A stretch of DNA of 64,000 nt from DASQZT01 sp035638575 (GTDB lineage: Bacteria > Acidobacteriota > Terriglobia > Bryobacterales > Bryobacteraceae): contig DASQZT010000061.1 in NCBI GenBank assembly GCA_035638575.1, positions 15,968-79,967 of the forward strand, read 5' to 3'. The notes beneath the pieces are model-generated. The model saw only the letters and a program-made list of their open reading frames with translations, was not told the DNA's origin and searched no databases. Position 1 is the stretch's first letter; the number at the start of each line of letters is the position of its first letter. Made by a program: the position numbers and the translations under genes. Positions 62,074 through 64,000 of this stretch are shown here, piece after piece.

Positions 62074-62868
62074 ATGACAATGATGGATACTGGACTGAAC
62101 CTTGATGAACCGGGAGGCACGAGCATGACCCCTCGGGCGCCGGCGCGGCAGAAGCGCCGCAAACCGGCTCTCAGCCTGGCCGCACAGGCTTACATCGAGC
62201 TGCGCGACAAGATTCTCAAGGGTGACTTCGCGCTGGGCGCGCCATTATCGCGCCGCAAACTTGCCGGCGAGCTCAAAATGAGCTTTATTCCCATAACGGA
62301 GGCGTTGCAGAGGCTGGAAAGCGAAGGCCTCGTGGAAAGCCGGCCGCGCGTCGGAACACGCGTCAAGATCCCGACCGAAAACGATATTCGGGACCGCTAC
62401 ATTCTTCGCGAGGCGCTCGAAACGCAAGCGGCCAGGCTCTTTGCCGCGCGGGCGTCGGCGGCCGAGAAACAAGAACTCGCTCGGATAGGCGGTCATCTGG
62501 ATCGGCTCTATGAGGTTTGCGCCACCGAAACGCCGGATGCGGATTTTCTTTTTTCCGTGCACACCTATCACTTGAATCTCCATCTCCGCATTGCCGAGGC
62601 CACCGGATGCATAGCTTTGCGGGACGCCATCGAGAAGAAGCAGGTTCTTATCTTCAACTGGCTTTACGATACCGCGGCGCAGCGGCGCATTCTTCCGCAG
62701 AACTTCCACTCGCAACTGGTTGCGGCGCTCGCCAGTGGCAATCCGGAAAAGGCCGACGCGGAGATGCGGCGGCACATACAATACGGTCTCGATCAGGTGC
62801 TCGAACAAATCGCCGCGTTCCAACCGTCCGGCGACAACGGCTGGCGGCTTAAGAAGCTGGAGAGATAG
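62074..62868 (+). CDS. GntR-family regulator with FCD ligand domain
   Basis: This 264-residue regulator starts at the ATG at 62074, two bases after the transporter stop. A Met 18 residues further in is a possible alternative. The winged helix spans ~35-100 (LAAQAYIELRDKILKGDFAL, MSFIPITEALQRLESEGLVE, SRPRVGTRVKI). The FCD domain spans ~105-245 (RYILREALETQAARLFAARA, HTYHLNLHLRIAEAT, NFHSQLVAALASGNPEKADA). Its metal-coordinating His/Asp pattern (RYILREALE, HLNLHLRIAE) suggests a sugar-acid ligand, as in UxuR/ExuR-type proteins. It probably represses the preceding catabolic genes. Confidence 0.88.
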   Translation: MTMMDTGLNLDEPGGTSMTPRAPARQKRRKPALSLAAQAYIELRDKILKGDFALGAPLSRRKLAGELKMSFIPITEALQRLESEGLVESRPRVGTRVKIPTENDIRDRYILREALETQAARLFAARASAAEKQELARIGGHLDRLYEVCATETPDADFLFSVHTYHLNLHLRIAEATGCIALRDAIEKKQVLIFNWLYDTAAQRRILPQNFHSQLVAALASGNPEKADAEMRRHIQYGLDQVLEQIAAFQPSGDNGWRLKKLER

Positions 62869-62932
62869 GCTTGCTGCGGCCAGCCCGTGGGGAGCGCCCC
62901 GTGCCACTGGCGCCCCCGCGCGGAAATAGCGC

Positions 62933-64000
62933 TCAGATCTTCTGGCCGGTCGGCCCGGGGCCGAAGTCGCAGAACGCGTCCTTCACGCTCAGGCCGGCCA
63001 CCTCGATCCGCGCCAGGTCGGTGGTCCCAACGCCCACCTCCTCGCACAGCTTCAGCGTGTTGTCGCCGCGCAGGAACGGCTTTGTGCCACGGTCCGCGCG
63101 CGGATCGTACCCCATGACCGCCATGCACACGGCGTCCACGCATACGGGATTCTTCCCCGCCAGCATCACTCCCGGCTTGATGATCTGCACGCCCGCGTTC
63201 CACACGCCCTCACCGCCGCGGATGGATTCCACTCCGTCCACAATGGCCAGGTCGATGGGGCGGGCGCGCACCAGGTCCGACACGATGCGCGGGATGCGGT
63301 AGCCCGGGTCCCGCGGCGAATCCGGGTGCAACTCCTGCGCCACTCCCGCCGGCGGGTTCCGCGCCCCGTTGTGGCATACCGGGCCGCGCTCCTGCCGGGG
63401 ATTCTCGTTGCCGTCCGCCCCGCAGTCGCCGCCGTAGAGCGAGCACGGCGTGATGCCAAAATTGTTCTTCAGCGACATCGTCACCCCGGCCAGCCAGTGG
63501 TTCTTCAGCTTGGACATGGAAACATACACGTCGCAGTCCGCGAAGCTGTGGTTGAGGTCGTACGTCGGGAACATGTAGGGGTCCGAGGGCACCTTCATGC
63601 GCGCGTACTGCTTCGCCTGCCCCATGTTCTGCCCGTTCTCCCATTCCACCTTGCAACCGACGTTGTTGATGGCGTTGATGTCGAGCTGGTACCGTCCCCA
63701 CAGCGCCATATCCTGCCCCGCGGGGAAGAACGTCTCGATGATCCGGATGCGCAGCGCCCCGGCCCGCGCGATCAGGTGCGCCGCGGCCAGCACGGTGTTC
63801 GGCTCCGAGCGGTACGGCAGCGCCGGGTCGATGGGGAAGCGCTGTGGCTGGCCGGTGAGATTGAGCTTGATGGCCACCGTCTTGTTCTTCACCAGCGGCC
63901 CTATGCCGCCGATCTGGTCGAACATGGTGCCGAGCGATTGCTCGATGGACGCGCGCTCGTACGAGCGGCAGCGCGCGATCGCCACCGCCGCGGCGGGTGC
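62933..64000 (-). CDS. DUF362 domain protein (5' end beyond the window)
   Basis: A minus-strand frame, open to the window edge, encodes at least 355 residues. DUF362 features: NKTVAIKLNLTGQ, NTVLAAAHLIARAGALRIRI, SKLKNHWLAGVTMSLKNNFG with GITPCSLYGG, and AIVDGVESIRGGEGVWN with MLAGKNPVCVDAVCMAVMGY. The family is uncharacterised; some members carry a ferredoxin domain and many in acidobacteria have Tat signals. The GTG at 63985 is not a convincing start because protein-like residues continue upstream, so the true N-terminus lies outside. It is convergent with the GntR gene. Confidence 0.83.
   Translation of the reverse strand, partial: APAAAVAIARCRSYERASIEQSLGTMFDQIGGIGPLVKNKTVAIKLNLTGQPQRFPIDPALPYRSEPNTVLAAAHLIARAGALRIRIIETFFPAGQDMALWGRYQLDINAINNVGCKVEWENGQNMGQAKQYARMKVPSDPYMFPTYDLNHSFADCDVYVSMSKLKNHWLAGVTMSLKNNFGITPCSLYGGDCGADGNENPRQERGPVCHNGARNPPAGVAQELHPDSPRDPGYRIPRIVSDLVRARPIDLAIVDGVESIRGGEGVWNAGVQIIKPGVMLAGKNPVCVDAVCMAVMGYDPRADRGTKPFLRGDNTLKLCEEVGVGTTDLARIEVAGLSVKDAFCDFGPGPTGQKI

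Overview
The window is high-GC DNA that reads as an acidobacterium, most likely a Bryobacterales / 'Candidatus Solibacter' relative. This is inferred from gene families I recognise. They include a TIGR03435-type secreted protein, an ADOP-type double permease behind a PadR regulator, an Oar-like TonB-dependent receptor with an N-terminal carboxypeptidase-regulatory domain, many Tat-exported Gfo/Idh/MocA oxidoreductases, and DUF1080 (3-keto-disaccharide hydrolase) proteins. No rRNA, tRNA or CRISPR array was seen.

Layout. 0-3.3 kb (minus strand): a ferredoxin-linked 2-oxoacid oxidoreductase operon (korD-A-B-C order) followed by an aldo/keto reductase that runs off the window. 3.7-5.9 kb: two secreted or small orphan proteins. 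6-16.4 kb: a decayed accessory stretch. It holds an IS630 transposase with two frameshifts, a GH16 glycanase, a relic of a small gene, an ADOP 3' relic, the TIGR03435 protein, a broken IS66 transposase, and two plus-strand genes each cut by one in-frame UGA: a beta-barrel/thioredoxin fusion and a two-domain glycosidase. 16.8-24.1 kb: a secreted TIM-barrel glycosidase-like protein with acidobacterial repeat modules, a PadR-ADOP pair, and a divergent ROK kinase. 24.1-25.5 kb: mostly unexplained DNA with an ADOP 5' relic.

25.5-32.2 kb is a tightly overlapping plus-strand operon: FHA protein, two tiny ORFs, a Ser/Thr kinase, one 1078-residue polypeptide that fuses a SEDS (RodA/FtsW) glycosyltransferase to a class B penicillin-binding protein, and a second FHA protein. 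It resembles the actinobacterial fhaA-pstP-rodA-pbpA-pknAB logic compressed, and is my best candidate for an unusual system. 32.4-42.6 kb: a membrane-anchored proline-rich protein and a tripartite RND efflux operon (adaptor, a visibly deleted outer-membrane factor, and two MdtB/C-like pumps).

42.8-56.9 kb (minus strand) is a carbohydrate locus. Behind one good promoter lie an outer-membrane TonB-dependent receptor, two DUF1080 hydrolases, a Gfo/Idh oxidoreductase, an AP-endonuclease-2-type TIM barrel, further Gfo/Idh enzymes and a third DUF1080. All the enzymes carry export signals. The set fits oxidation of glycosides to 3-keto sugars followed by hydrolysis or elimination outside the cytoplasm. 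A ~1.6 kb segment is duplicated, and several receptor and oxidoreductase relics record rearrangement. 57.5-62.9 kb (plus strand): an isochorismatase-like hydrolase, a GH29 alpha-L-fucosidase, an SDR dehydrogenase, an ACS-type MFS transporter and a GntR/FCD regulator, a likely fucoside or sugar-acid catabolic unit. The window ends in a DUF362 protein cut by the edge.
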